Assembly: GCF_045679555.1 (NCBI RefSeq)
Contig: NC_092096.1
Location: forward strand, 29,826,624 to 29,890,623
Length of the DNA: 64,000 bases
Direction of reading: 5' to 3'
Source of the DNA: Salvelinus alpinus
Lineage: Eukaryota; Chordata; Actinopteri; Salmoniformes; Salmonidae
Part shown: positions 51,691 through 63,760 of the stretch, piece by piece
Numbering within the stretch: the stretch's first letter is position 1
Layout of the letters: every line of letters starts with the position of its first letter
Translations under genes and position numbers: made by a program
The notes under the pieces: model-generated
The model's database searches: none
What the model saw: the letters and a program-made list of their open reading frames with translations, nothing else
Told to the model about the DNA's origin: nothing

Positions 51691-53089
51691 TGGAGGAAGC
51701 CAAACTGTTAGCAGCACACTGAGATCCGTTACACAAGCATGCTGCAGTTATAGCCAAGGCCGGTTTCAGGAAGGCTGCACGGTATTATCCACATAGTCAG
51801 TATGCTAAACTAGTATGCTAGCTTTCCCAGATGGTGAAAGTTATCCACAGGAGCTCTTGTTGTCGTGTGTATCTCTACCTCCTGACGACTGGCATCCAAC
51901 TTCAAACGTTTTAAAATCAGTTGACGTATTTGATTTGTTCCAAGTTGCGCTTCTTCCAGGCTGCCTCAGATGCAGTTTAACCCTTTCATGATCAAACGCT
52001 TGTTAAATCTAATCAGCTCAAATCAAGGCCCTCTTCATTCGGGAGCCTAATTAAATGTTCTGCTCCATTAAGATGTTTGGGAGATGATCATGGCATGGTC
52101 AAACAATATTTTAAGGATATTTGAATGGAACGGCCTTTTGTACCCCCAAGCATACAATAATATCTAATGGTGTCTATTTCTCTCTCACTCTTTCTCTATT
52201 TCTCGCTCTTTCTCTCTCTAGGCGGTGAAAAGCCAGCATAATGTGCGTTTTCGGGGAGAAGTTCACAAGAATCTGAGTGGGGAGAATCAATTATGGACCA
52301 TTGCTGTACTATATGCCACTTTTAACGGATTTATTTATGTTTTTGTCTTGGAACATTTTGAATTAGCGTTAAAACATTTGTGTTGGATGTTTGTGTCGTT
52401 GTAAAATCATTTTCACACTTTTATTTTTTGGAAGAGCAAGCTTGTTTTATTTAGTTTGTTCCTTTTTTAAGCCCTCTCTGGAAAAGGAAGCTTGCCTTTT
52501 GGTGAAAATATTCATTTTCTCCCTCCCCAATTGTTAGGGGAAAAGGATTTTATTTGAGCTCATGTCCTTTTTCTCTGCAGTCACTGACCAAATTGCAAAA
52601 AAACAACATTTGCCAGCTGAAATCGTTCCAACATAAAAGGTGAAACATTTCCTGAGGGATATTAACAATCTTTTGTGCACATTCCCAACCAATTTAGTGG
52701 CGAAATTCCCCGTGGTCCAAAGGTGTGTATGTGTGTCTCGATGGTGACCAACACAGCCCTCCCCACAGGCTGTCCCATACTGACAAAGGGATGTGGTTTT
52801 TAACAGTACACCATATCCAATATGAACCCTAGCTAGGTCAAGGAGCTTACGTTATGCTGTGGAATTACAGAATAGGAGTCATACAGAATCGGAGTCATAT
52901 TTTACTGTATATTTTAAGCTTTATTTAAGGTGGCTTCGGGGACTTGGTCTCTGCGATCACTGCAGAATCACAATTGTAAAGTAAAAATGGATGGGGAACA
53001 AACGCATGGTTATGGTCTAACCAGCCACAGCTGTTTGTGTGTTCTCCAACAGACGGGGAGCCTTTGTACACTCATTCCCTTATTTTGCT

Positions 53090-53095
53090 AATAAA
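53090..53095 (+). terminator. polyadenylation signal of gnai1
   Basis: AATAAA in GCTAATAAAACCC, about 870 bp into the terminal exon, with a GT-rich stretch shortly after. Best candidate in the region. Confidence 0.6.
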
Positions 53096-53115
53096 ACCCT
53101 TTACAAACCATTCAG

Positions 53116-56100
53116 TGAACCTGGCGTCTTCAGTGCTCTCCTGAGTTACAGTTGGTGAAAAGGGGGAGGGAGTCAACTTACTGCAGGTGAGTTTGAGCAT
53201 TTCCTCTAGTCACCCTCATCTATTCATCCTTATGTCATGTAGTCATCCTTATGTCATCATTGTTATGTCTTACAAGACTGTTTCTTTATGCCATGTTGAT
53301 GTCACACTGGCTGCCATATCCAGTTAGCTGGGAAAACCCCAAAATGAATCCTTCTGTTTCACTTTTGTTTTACTTCACATGGTGTGACACACTTCACTGT
53401 GAAACAGTGGTATAACGGGAGTGATTTTTCCACAATGCCAATTCCCAGTGTCTTTATTCCTTAACTTTTTAACTTTAACGTAGTGTAACATTTTTGAAAT
53501 TCAAGTGTTTCTTGAGTGGTTGGCACAAACACATATAAAACACATCAGATCATAGTGTGTGTGATCAAGGAAACTGGCAAACTGGAGACAATTCTCTTTG
53601 TCTCTAGATTATTCTCCTCCGGTGGCATTTCCCTGTCTGTTTGAATATACAGCTGTCTGGAGTGTGGCACTGCTGTTGTTTGTTGAATGATTGACAGCCT
53701 GTTGTCATTGGGTTGTGGGTGACTTGAGGAGAGGCAGAGTCTGGTCAGTGGCCATGGTGACATGTTTAGTCATAGTGATGTTTTTTAAATCTCGTTTCTC
53801 TAATCTGCCAGATTACCCTGCAGGGCTATCGTTGGTTTGGGTTTTCGGGGGAAACAAAATGCATTCATGTAGTTTACAGGTTCTTTATAACCTCCTCTAT
53901 GGTGGGATCTCTTCAGTAACCTCCCACTGGGGGCACACTGGTTGAATCAACATTGTGTGTGTGTGAGACACACCTCAGTTTCCATATCGTGTGAGCTTGT
54001 TAAGGTTAGCTGACAAATTTGTATTGGTCATAGATGTTATCCCAGAAACACTGTTTGCAATGTAAATGAGTTAGCACTATACATAGGCAGAGACCACTAC
54101 TGTCCACTTCTGTGACACGCTCTTGTGCCTTCCCATATCCCAAGTCAGATCTGGGCCACCTCAGGGGATCCCAAGGAGGCATTGGGCTGCCACAGATGCC
54201 CGTTAGCAGCCACACAAGCCTTCAACGCTGTGGAGCATTCACTGCTTCATCCATACATCCCTGGCCAGATTGTCTTCCACCCGGGGATCTCCATTCTCTA
54301 CGAACTTTCTAAGGACTGGGTTGGGCACCATAGTTTGCATAATGTGTGCTCATGATAGACACGCTGATTTGCATCTATAGATGTGTGCACATCCCTGTGG
54401 CAGCGTGTCTGTACGGGAACGCTACATTTGCATAGTTTAGCTGTCATTACAATATGACAGAGGAGGGAGAGACAGATGTGTGACGGACATAGGGAGGAAG
54501 ATGTATTTATGTGAAGCTGGGCTCAGGGATTTGGCTCCCATGGGCGCCACGGTTGGCTGGAGATATTTATAGCACCCCCGCAGCAGCTTCGGTGTGAAAC
54601 ACTGTAAAACAATAGTGACACTGTTAATGAATGGGTAACGCTGAAGAACAGAGGGAGGTTGTGGTGTGTGTGTGACAGAACAATGGACACATTATTCCTG
54701 TGCTGCCTGGAACTGTACAGCGTTGACTCTTTGTTTACTGTGTCTGGTATCTCTGTATGAAGCAGCTGGCCGCAAGAGGGAGAAGACAGGCTTATCTGTG
54801 GGATCTGGTCCCGGTGGTGGTTGTGTTGGACCGGCCACGTAGTTAAACTAGCCACATTTTGTCTGTCTGGCTGCCACCTCCAAGTCACTATGGGATGCTG
54901 TATTCACTCGCACGTACACACACACAATCTGCAATGTTTTGCTTTCAGTCTACCGGTGTAGACACATTCACCTTCATGGAAGGACTCAACCCCCCCCCAC
55001 ACACACACACACATTGTTTGTATTACAACCCTGGGGAGCACCAACACACACTTCTGCATGTCCATATAGAGCACAGCTGATTGGAGACTATAGTCAGTGC
55101 ACAGTATCAGTGTGGCTATTAGCAATTCAAAACCAGTTAAGATACTATATGATACACCACTGAAGCTGTGACATGAGAAGGATAAATTGATCAATGTCAC
55201 TTTCCAACGCCTGGAAACTGTCCACAGCTGACCAACCCTGGTCTTACCAGTTCTCCTGTTATTATCAATCAGAGGACCTGTTGATATTGTGTATGGATGT
55301 TCTCTCTTTCTGTAGCATTGTGGTGTGTGTGTGTGTGTGTGTGAGACAGTGTTTCCCTGAAGGATTTTAGTTTTTTCACAGATGTGGCATAGTTTTAGCG
55401 TGGCAATCAATCAATCAATTAGCCATGTCAGGAAAATAAATGTTGATTGGGAAGTTAGTCTAGCCAGCTGTCTATTTTTGTAGTAATCATGGCCGAATAC
55501 CAACCAGGCACACAGGGCACGTGCCCAGGGGCCCTGACCTCCACGGGGCCCCCCATTTTTTTGATTTTGTTAGTCACTCTCACTCGGATATCATTAACAT
55601 GGCATTAGTCATGGCATGATGTGTAGAATTGCAGGGAATTCGCTTTAAAACTGAAAGCATTTCTCCACCCCACAAAAATGATTTTTAATGGGAATCAATT
55701 GTTTGGTCCCCTCAATGATAGTTAAACAAATGTTTGATATCAACATACTACTTTATCTGTGTGTTACTATACAGCCTTTGGTTATGCTCCTTGCTTATCT
55801 TTTTTCCCCCAGCCACCCCACAACACGTCACCTGATCTTTGTTGCTTTCATCTTCGTCCTCTCCCCGTGATGTCATCGACGCTGGGCTCCATGGCAACAG
55901 GCAGAGATATTCCTTTAGACAGGCATTTCCCTCAGCTCAGTGGAGAACAGACGTGTTATAAATAGCTCCTGATGTTTCTATGTGTTTGGAAATGATGGGA
56001 CGTAAGACGCCGTCGTTCGTCACTGAGCTATTTTCTGCATATTGAACATTGGGCCTTTGTGACGAAGCGGTCATGTGATTCTACGGGGCAAATTGAAGAA

Positions 56101-56720
56101 TGACGCCGACCCAAGATTTAGTAAAAAAAAAAAATTATATATTTTTTTATTATCAATGACAGCATGTCTCCTTAAGTAGAGTGCATGCATTGAGCCAAGA
56201 AAAGCGCTTCACGTAATCGTCACAACAGCATTAAGCAATGTTGTCATTTCTAACTTTTTTATTCCGCTTTTTTCCAGTTCTCATTCATTCTCTCCTGTCC
56301 TTGACTGCTATGTGATAATGCTTAATTTAGTTTGATGCAGAAACACCAACAGATTCACTGATCACTTCTCCACTGCAGTGTGTGCCTAAATCTAGTAATG
56401 CGTGTGTACTACACTATGCCACCACCACCCACATCAAATCCATAACACAAGCGCGTGTGTGATAAAGAACCCATCTTCTCCACAGGCCTCGGTGCAGAGA
56501 GCCCAGGGACCCAGATGTGTTTGGAACAGTTCCAGCTCTCACACCCCATCCACTCCTTGCTGCAGCCTGAACAATAGTCCAGGGAGAGTTAGCTCTCTCT
56601 GTGCTTTGATGTAAAATGCCTGGGATTAAACAGCCTTTGCAGACTCTTAACATTCCTGTGTGCCCACTGCCTGGGCTGGCCAACAACCCATACCATACTA
56701 AGCTACTATGGCCTATTTAT
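53116..56720. other. intergenic stretch downstream of gnai1, no gene seen
   Basis: Frames are short and lack known domains. It has small GT/AC runs (55005, 55322-55342), a G/C-rich dispersed-looking block near 55490-55560 (CACGTGCCCAGGGGCCC) and an A/T run at 56122-56148. Confidence 0.5.
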
Positions 56721-56935
56721 TGCCTTACCACCTCATGCCATTTGCACACACTGTATATAGACCAATTTTTTCCCCCTATTGTGTTATTGACTGTACACTT
56801 GTTTATTCCATGTGTAACTCTGTGTTGTTTGTGTCGCTTTGCTTTATCTTGGCCAGGTCGCAGTTGTAAATGAGAACTTGTTCTCAACTAGCCTACCTGG
56901 TTAAATAAAGGTAAAATCAAAAAACGGCCCAGTCA
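56720..56935 (+). mobile_element. LINE 3'-end fragment
   Basis: CTATTTATTGCCTTACC, then GTTGTTTGTGTCGC, CAGGTCGCAGTTGTAAATGAG and the closing CTGGTTAAATAAAGGTAAAA are a familiar teleost LINE 3' tail. Severely 5'-truncated. Confidence 0.7.
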
Positions 56936-58099
56936 CATGAGCTGCATGGCTGGCTGGGGTAGGGTGGTGGTCATGGAGGGTCAAGGGTTACCTACCTCCA
57001 TACAGGAGTTAGTGCCCACCAGGCTGCCGCAAAGGCTTATTGAAGATGAAGTCCGGAGCCAGGCGGTGTAGTTTGGCCTACCACTATGGCTGCTCACTGG
57101 GCCACCGCTGAGGAACTCTCAAGCTCCCGCTCTCTGTCTGTCCGTGGGCGGTCCTCTGCTGATTTCCTGTGAATGAATCATTCATTATGTGAAAGATTAT
57201 GGCTCATGTACTTGTTTTGTCCTACTTTGGAAAAATGGGGCAATGGTGATGTCATGTATTTGTTTGTGTACTATGCTCATAGAAACCAAACTGTCCACTT
57301 TGTAAGGACGCGTGCGACCTGGCTGGTGTAACTATACCTCTCAGGCTGATTGCTACTGGAAGCCCTTTGGAGTTGGAGTCAGGTTTCTCCTTCCAGACAG
57401 TGATGGGTTGTACTCAGACCAGAGCACCTACTTCAGCCAAGCTAAGTAGCCTAATAGCCCACTGTAAATATGATATGGAATGCCTTCTCTGACCATTTGC
57501 TTCTGAAAATTGCTTCTTCCGGTTATTGATAGTCATGCACCCATCAAGAAACGGATTGTTAGAACTGCCAAATCCCAATGAATAGATGATGAATTGAAAA
57601 ACTCCAGGGCTGAGAGGGATGAAGCAAAGGGAATAGCAAATAAATCTGTCAACACAGCAGATTGGCAAACATACTGTAAATTGAGAAATCACGTAACTAA
57701 CAAAAACAAGAAGAAACTATACTACGGAACAATGATAGTAAAAAGCTCTAGAGTACCTTAAATATAATTCTAGGCAAGAAAAACAAACTAAATCTAGCCC
57801 CATCCTTCATTGAGGCAGATGGCTTGTTCATAACAAAACCCTTTAATATTGCAACCACTTTTAATAACTTTTTTATTGACAAGATTAGCAAATTGTGGGA
57901 TTTACATGCAAACAAATGCTGAGCCTAAATATTCATGCATAACGGACCAAATAACGAAAGACAAGCACTGTAGTTTTAAATAGCGCAAAGTTAGTGTGGA
58001 AGAGGTGATAGCAATAATATTATCAATAAGGACAAACCATCTGGTGCCGACAACATGGATGGTAAATTACTGAGGTTGGTAGCGGAATACATTGACTCC

Positions 58100-59537
58100 T
58101 AAACTCAGCCAAAAAAGAAACGTCCTCACTGTTTTTATTTTCAGCAAACTTAACATGTGTAAGTATTTGTATGAACATAAGATTCAACAACTGAGACATA
58201 AACTGAACAAGTTCCACAGACATGTGACTAACAGAAATGGAATAATGTATCCCTCAACAAAGGGGGAGGGGTCAAAAGTAACAGTCAGTATCTGGTGTGG
58301 CCACCAGCTGCATTAAGTACTGCAGTGCATCTCCTCCTCGTACTGCACCAGATTTGATAGTTCTTGCTGTGAGATGTTACCCCACTCTTCCACCAAGGCA
58401 CCTGCAAGTTCCCGGACAGTTCTGGGGGGAATGGCAGTCACCCTCTGATCCAACAGGTCCCAGACGTGCTCAATGAGATTGAGATCCGGGCTCTTCGCTG
58501 GCCATGGCAGAACACTGACAATCCTGTCTTGCAGGAAATCACACGCAGAAGGAGCAGTGTGGCATTGTCATGATGGAGGGTCATGTCAGGATGAGCCTGC
58601 AGGAAGGGTACCACATAAGGGAGGAGGATGTCTTCCCTGTAACGCACAGCGTTGTGCTTGCCTGCAATGACAACAAGCTCAGTCCGATGATGCTGTGACA
58701 CACCGCCCCAGACCATGATGGACCCTCCACATCCAAGTCGATCCCGCTCCAGAGTACAGGCCTCGGTGTAACGCTCATAACGATCATTCCTTCGACGATA
58801 AACGGGAATCCGACCATCACCCCTGGTGAGACAAAACCGCGACTCGTCAGCGAAAAGCACTTTTGCCAGTCCTGTCTGGTCCAGCGACGGTGGGTTTGTG
58901 CCCGTAGGTGGCGTTGTTGCCGGCGATGTCTGGTGAGGACCTGCCTTACAACAGGCCTACAAGCCCTCAGTCCAGCCTCTCTCAGCCTAATGCGGACAGT
59001 CTGAGCACTGATGGAAGGATTGTGCGTTCCTGGTGTAACTCGGGCAGTTGTTGTTGCCATCCTGTACCTGTCCCGCAGGTGTGATGTTCGGATGTACCGA
59101 TCCTGTGCAGGTGTTACACGTGGTCTGCCACTGCGAGGACGATCAGCTGTCCGTCCTGTCTCCCTGTAGCGCTGTCTTAGGCGTCTCATGCAGTCCTCAT
59201 GCCTCCTTGCAGCATACCTAAGGCATGTTCACGCAGCTGAGCAGGGACCCTGGGCATCTTTCTATTGGTGTTTTTCAGAGTCAGTAGAAAAGCCTCTTTA
59301 GTGTCCTAAGTTTTCATAACTGTGACCTTAATTGCCTACCGTCTGTACGTTGTTAGTGTCTTAACGACTGTTCCACAGGTGCATGTTCATTAATTGTTTA
59401 TGGTTCATTGAACAAGCATGGGAAACAGTGTTTAAACCCTTTATAATGAAGATCTGTGAAGTTATTTGGATTTTTACAAATTGTCTTTGAAAGACAGGGT
59501 CCTGAAAAAAGGAACGTTTCTTTCTTTGCTGAGTTTA
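58100..59537 (-). mobile_element. Tc1-like transposon (CTCAGCAAAAAAA family), copy C
   Basis: Inverted ends TAAACTCAGCCAAAAAAG and CTTTCTTTGCTGAGTTTA. 1.44 kb, inserted at a TA in the LINE reverse transcriptase. Confidence 0.9.
58438..59189 (-). pseudogene. Tc1 transposase, frameshifted and deleted
   Basis: 59189-58581 keeps part of the HTH and linker (RRLRQRYRETGRTADRPRSG) then shifts. 58860-58438 has LFADESRFCLTRGD, VWGGVSQHHRTELV and LHHDNAT, but the segment before the third acidic motif is deleted and shifted. Inactive. Confidence 0.8.
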
Positions 59538-59832
59538 TTTGCCACATCTTCAATTTAAGCCTAGAAGACGGAGTGTGCACTCGGGCCTGAGGGCACAGGT
59601 CATTCCGAAGGTCATTCCGCTGCTCAAGAATAGCAAAGCAACCTTTTTTTAATGGTTCAAACAGCGGACCAATCAGCCTGTTCCCGGTGTTTAGCAAACA
59701 TTTGAAAAAACTATCATTGATCATATCCTACTGCCGGATTAACGTAGGTGTTATGGATTTCCATCCTCTGTCTTATCATGGATGGAGAGTTGCCTATCTA
59801 ATAGAACACAGTGTTTTCTTTTATGGAAACCT

Positions 59833-60125
59833 CAAATCAAATTTGTATTTGTCACATGCGACAAATACAACAGGTGTACAGAAGTTACCGTGAAATGCTT
59901 ACTTACAAGCCCTTAACCAAATATGCAGTTCAAAAAAGAGTTACTCAAATATTTACTAAATAAAGAAATCAAATCATTCAAAAATAACACAAGAAATGTA
60001 CATAACAATGACGAGGCTATATACAGGGGATACTGGGACTGAGTCAATGTGTGAGGCTACAGGTTAGTCAAGGTAATTTGTAAAGTGGCTATGCATAGAT
60101 AATAATCAGTGAATAGCAGCAGTGT
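59833..60125 (+). mobile_element. RSg-1-like repeat fragment
   Basis: AATTTGTATTTGTCACATGCG, GTGAAATGCTTACTTACAAGC, GAGGCTATATACAGGGGATAC and CTATGCATAGATAATAA are hallmarks of the salmonid RSg-1 LINE 3' region as I recall it. Inserted in the LINE. Confidence 0.7.
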
Positions 60126-60321
60126 AAAAACAAAGTTGTGGGGTGGGTGCATTATTGTTTTCTGTTTTTACTAATGACCTTCCACTGACCTTGAATAAAG
60201 CCTGTGTGTCTATGTACGATGAGGACTCAAAATTATACACGTCAGCTACAACAGTAAAATAAATAACTGACACCTTTAACAGAGAGCTACAGTCAGATTT
60301 AAAATGTGTCACTAGCAATAG

Positions 60322-61874
60322 TGTCGTGACTTTACATTCAATAATCTGATGACTGTTATTTATTTAATCAACTATGCTTAATTGTTACCCCATTTTAAAA
60401 GAATCATGTAACGATTAACTCATTAGGATTTGGGGCACCACGAGAGCGGTTGTTTAAAGAGTTACCATCTCCCGAATTAAACTCTAAAGGTCTGTTCCTA
60501 TCACACCCATAAAACAATCATTACCTCTTATCATCAGTCTGAACAGTCGTAACCTCATGCATCTGCAAAAGCCCAGCCTTAATCATGATTCAGTACTACA
60601 CATTGGTTTATTTATTTATTAACTTAGGGACCTGTTTCTCATGTGTTAACAGACCGACAACATATGGCGGCTTGTTACACAGAGAATGAAGAGGAGAGAG
60701 AGAGAAAAAGGGACACTTATCGTTGATACATTTTAGAACTATTCTCACAGTAATCATATACTTTGCACATGAACTCCCGCCCATTTGAGTAAAAAATCAT
60801 GAATGTATTTACATGTGAATGCCTTATCTCTGTCGGAACTAGCCCTCCTTAGGAAGGGTGATTGGTTGGCCTTTCAGCGGCACGGATTGTCCGAAAGGGT
60901 CCGGACCCGTCTCTTCTACTGTTGTTCACCCTGGAAGATGCTCCTGGGAAGATAGCTAGCTAGCCGTGTCGATGGTTCCCTCAGGGTGATGAGAGTAGCG
61001 TACTAAGGTGACTTGAGAAGAGTAGTAAAGTAGGATTTGAAGAGTAGTAGGATGGTCCCACCTTAGATTCTCTTTTATAGATATTCGACTCAAGACAGCT
61101 AATCAGTCTACCAGTCAATCAGTATACCAGTGATTGTCCGAGAGGGGAGTTTTCTCCTCTCTCCACCTCGTGTTGATAGTCCGTTTGGACCCCTTTACAC
61201 GTGCAGCTGCAGCCTGGTGATGTTTTGGTCTACTCTGGGAGGTAAGTTTATTTCCTTCACCTCGTGTTGAGGTTCAAAGTTCAGCTCCATGCTTTTCTGG
61301 TCTAATGTTAATTTCTGTTACCAATCCTTTTTTGCACTCTGGCCGAAGGGACGGTTCCATCAATCTGACCTCACTCGGAGCGTGGCTTCTTACTATGCAC
61401 AATTTATAGGAGAGAGATTCTCTTATACCTCCTAAAATCACATTCCCATCTTAACAAAAATACATTCATTTTTCATATTTCATAGACAACGTTAAGGATG
61501 GAAACTTGACAGATAAAGGGGACATATTTTCCATGTTAGTTGTTTCCTTTATAACCTTTTTTAATGACATCACAAAATAAAAACCAATATGACCGTTTTC
61601 TATAGATAATTATGTTAGAAATATTGTTCCAATATTCGCTTTAGAATGTGTTAGAGTTTCGGCGGGAAGACTCTGTTAACAAAAACATTCCTTTGGTTAA
61701 TGTTGGCGGGGAAAACCCTAGATCCCCTCGCCTTTAATTTACGACAGGGTGTGAGCTGTGGAACCGGCAGTAGTTCCCTCCTCCCCTCTTCTGTGGGTGA
61801 GAGAGGGTCTGGTTATTGTCATCCATTGTCGAGCTGATCTGACCCATTCAGATCCTCACAGGACAGTCATGACA
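60322..61874. mobile_element. solo LTR, about 1.55 kb, in a LINE
   Basis: Starts TGTCGTGAC and ends GTCATGACA (inverted, TG...CA), with 4-bp ATAG duplicated on both sides (60318-60321 and 61875-61878). LINE sequence resumes immediately after. No coding frame. Long for a Gypsy LTR, so an ERV-type LTR is possible. Confidence 0.8.
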
Positions 61875-63009
61875 ATAGGCTGGTGCTAAATAGCTCAAAC
61901 TAAAAACATCTTATTTCGGACAAATCAAACCTAAACCTCATCTACATCTATTATTGAATAATGTGGCCGTTGAGGAGACTAAACTGCTGGGCATAACCCT
62001 AGATAGCAAGCTGTCATGGTCAAAATGTATGGACTCAATGGTTGCTAAAATAGGAAGAGATCTGTCCATGATAAGGCGTTGCTCTGCTTTCTTGACATCT
62101 CAATCAACCAGACAGGTCCCACAGGCCCTAGTTTTGTCGCACCTAGACTACTGTCCAGATGTGTAGCAAAGGACATATGCGATTTGTGTTGGTCCAGAAC
62201 AGAGCAGCACGTATTGCACTTAGATGTACACGGAGGGCAAATGTCAACATGCATGTCAATCTCTCCTGGCTCAAAGTTAAGGAGACACTGACTGCATCAC
62301 TATTGGCCTTTGCAAGTTGTTGAAGGTACCGAACTGTCTGTTCAAGCTGTTTGCACACCGTTCAGACACTCATCGGTACCACACGAGATGCAACCAGAGG
62401 TCTTTTTACAGTCCCCAGGTCAAGAACAGAAGCTGGGAAACGCACAGTATTAAATAGTGCCATGACTACATGGAACTCTCTGCCACCCCAGGTAACTCAA
62501 GCTTGCAATAAAACCCGATTCAAAAACATGAAGGGGCACTGTGTATGTTGTATTGTGTAGTGATAATGCGATACGACTGTGATATGCTGCTGTCTCGCCT
62601 GGTTGTCTTGAGATGAATGCACTAGCTGTGTGTCGCTCTGGATGGGAGCGTCTGCTAAATGGTCAGTTGTAACAAATGTAGTGCTATTTATTTTATTTGT
62701 TGTTTTGATTCCTGTTTGGATCCCAGGAAGAGTAGCCACTGCCTCGGCAGCTGCTAGTTGGGGATCCTAATAAATAATACTGCCTGAAGGCTCCTTTTAA
62801 AACGGGCCTAAAGACCTTTCTCTTTAGGACGGCCTTCTGTTGATAGCTGTGCTCCTTGGTGTCCTTGTCCCGTGTAGCGTCAGCTGTCTTTGTGTTGTTT
62901 ACCCTGTCTCGTTGTTTCCATTTTGTTTCTGTTTCTTTTACAATGCACTTTGCTCTATAATGAAAAGTGCTGTACAAATGTAAATTATTCAAAACATCCA
63001 ATACAGTAA

Positions 63010-63420
63010 AGGAGGATAATGGCATTGCTAATGCATCCAGATATGTTCCAACACGTAGATCCTTAATTAATATTCATCCTCTATGCATCATGAATAGATG
63101 GGGCCTAATGGATGCATGGAGCCAGAGAGAAGCCAATCTATATTTCAGAAGATAATTGGCCATTTAGAGCCACTGGAACCTGATGCATAATAAAAAAAAA
63201 AGGAAAAATCTTCCCAAGGCAAAGCAGAAATCAATAGGCTACCATTACATAACACAGAGCCAGTAATTATCAACCTCTCTGTCCAGCTCCCACGTCTATT
63301 TTAATGTCTGGAGCAATTTACTTTCATTATTCATGGCATTGCATGATTGTTTACGGGCCTCTTTGGTGTTTTTACTGGAAGAGTTGTCTGTCAACCTGGT
63401 GTCAGAGCATTTCATATTAT
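63010..63420. promoter_or_regulatory. candidate conserved non-coding element
   Basis: AT-rich, repeat-free stretch with clustered homeodomain/POU-like words (TTAATTAATATTCAT, CATAATAA, GATAATTGGCC, TTCATTATTCATGGC, TGCATGATTG). The composition is unlike the transposon-rich sequence on both sides. No frame of note. Conservation could not be tested. Confidence 0.3.
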
Positions 63421-63496
63421 TCTGTACGTAAATCCGAGACACCGCTTTTAGTAAGATATTTCGTATAGTATGCATTAATTTGTAAAAAATTGGTTG

Positions 63497-63606
63497 TGGC
63501 TAACGTTAACTAGGTGGTTAACGTTAACTAGGTGGTTAACGTTAACTAGGTGGTTAGTGTTAACTAGGTGGATAATGTTAGCTAGCTGGCTAACGTTAGC
63601 TAGTCT
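63497..63606. repeat. 18-bp tandem repeat (TAACGTTAACTAGGTGGT)
   Basis: About six units, the first three perfect and the later ones diverging into GTTAGCTAGCTGGC. Confidence 0.85.
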
Positions 63607-63659
63607 AGGGATTAGGGTTAAGGATAGGAGTTAGGCTAAAGGGTTAAGGGAAGGGTTAC

Positions 63660-63760
63660 TAATTAGCTAAAATACTGAAGTTGTCCGTGATGAGATTTGA
63701 ACACACAACATTTGGTTTGCTAGACATTCACATTATGCGCCCGACCAACTACCCTCCTTT
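63660..63760 (-). repeat. tRNA-like SINE head
   Basis: On the - strand GGGTAGTTGGTCGGGCGC leads to GTGTGTTCAAATCTCATCACG, an A-box/B-box-like pair as in salmonid tRNA-derived repeats. Confidence 0.45.

Larger units (their letters stand above)
51279..53115 (+). other. gnai1: gnai1 3'UTR with an intron
   Basis: After TAA at 51276-51278 the exon runs 30 nt to a donor (TTCTG|GTGAGC at 51308/51309). An acceptor after a CT-rich tract (CTCTCTCTAG) opens the last exon at 52222, which extends to about 53115. A 3'UTR intron is known in vertebrate GNAI genes, which supports the reading. Confidence 0.65.
57500..62800 (+). mobile_element. LINE copy broken by three later insertions
   Basis: The reverse transcriptase frame can be followed in pieces: KDKPSGADNMDGKLLRLVAEY at about 58025-58095; after the Tc1, HIFNLSLEDG and GSNSGPISLFPVFSKHLKK (59545-59730); after an RSg-1-like block, FTNDLPLTLNKACVSMY and a YxDD-box relic (60160-60330); after a solo LTR, KLLGITLDSKLSWSKCMDS, LSHLDYC, TRGLFTVPRSRTEAGKRTV and TTWNSLPPQV (61980-62500). 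The tail GGGGATCCTAATAAATA is at about 62760. Left limit approximate. Confidence 0.8.

Noticed and set aside
54112-54355. Two overlapping frames of 66 and 76 codons downstream of gnai1
   Set aside because: No recognisable domain, no splice or promoter support; treated as chance.
62351-62560. Small independent gene reading TRGLFTVPRSRTEAG
   Set aside because: It is the C-terminal end of the broken LINE reverse transcriptase.
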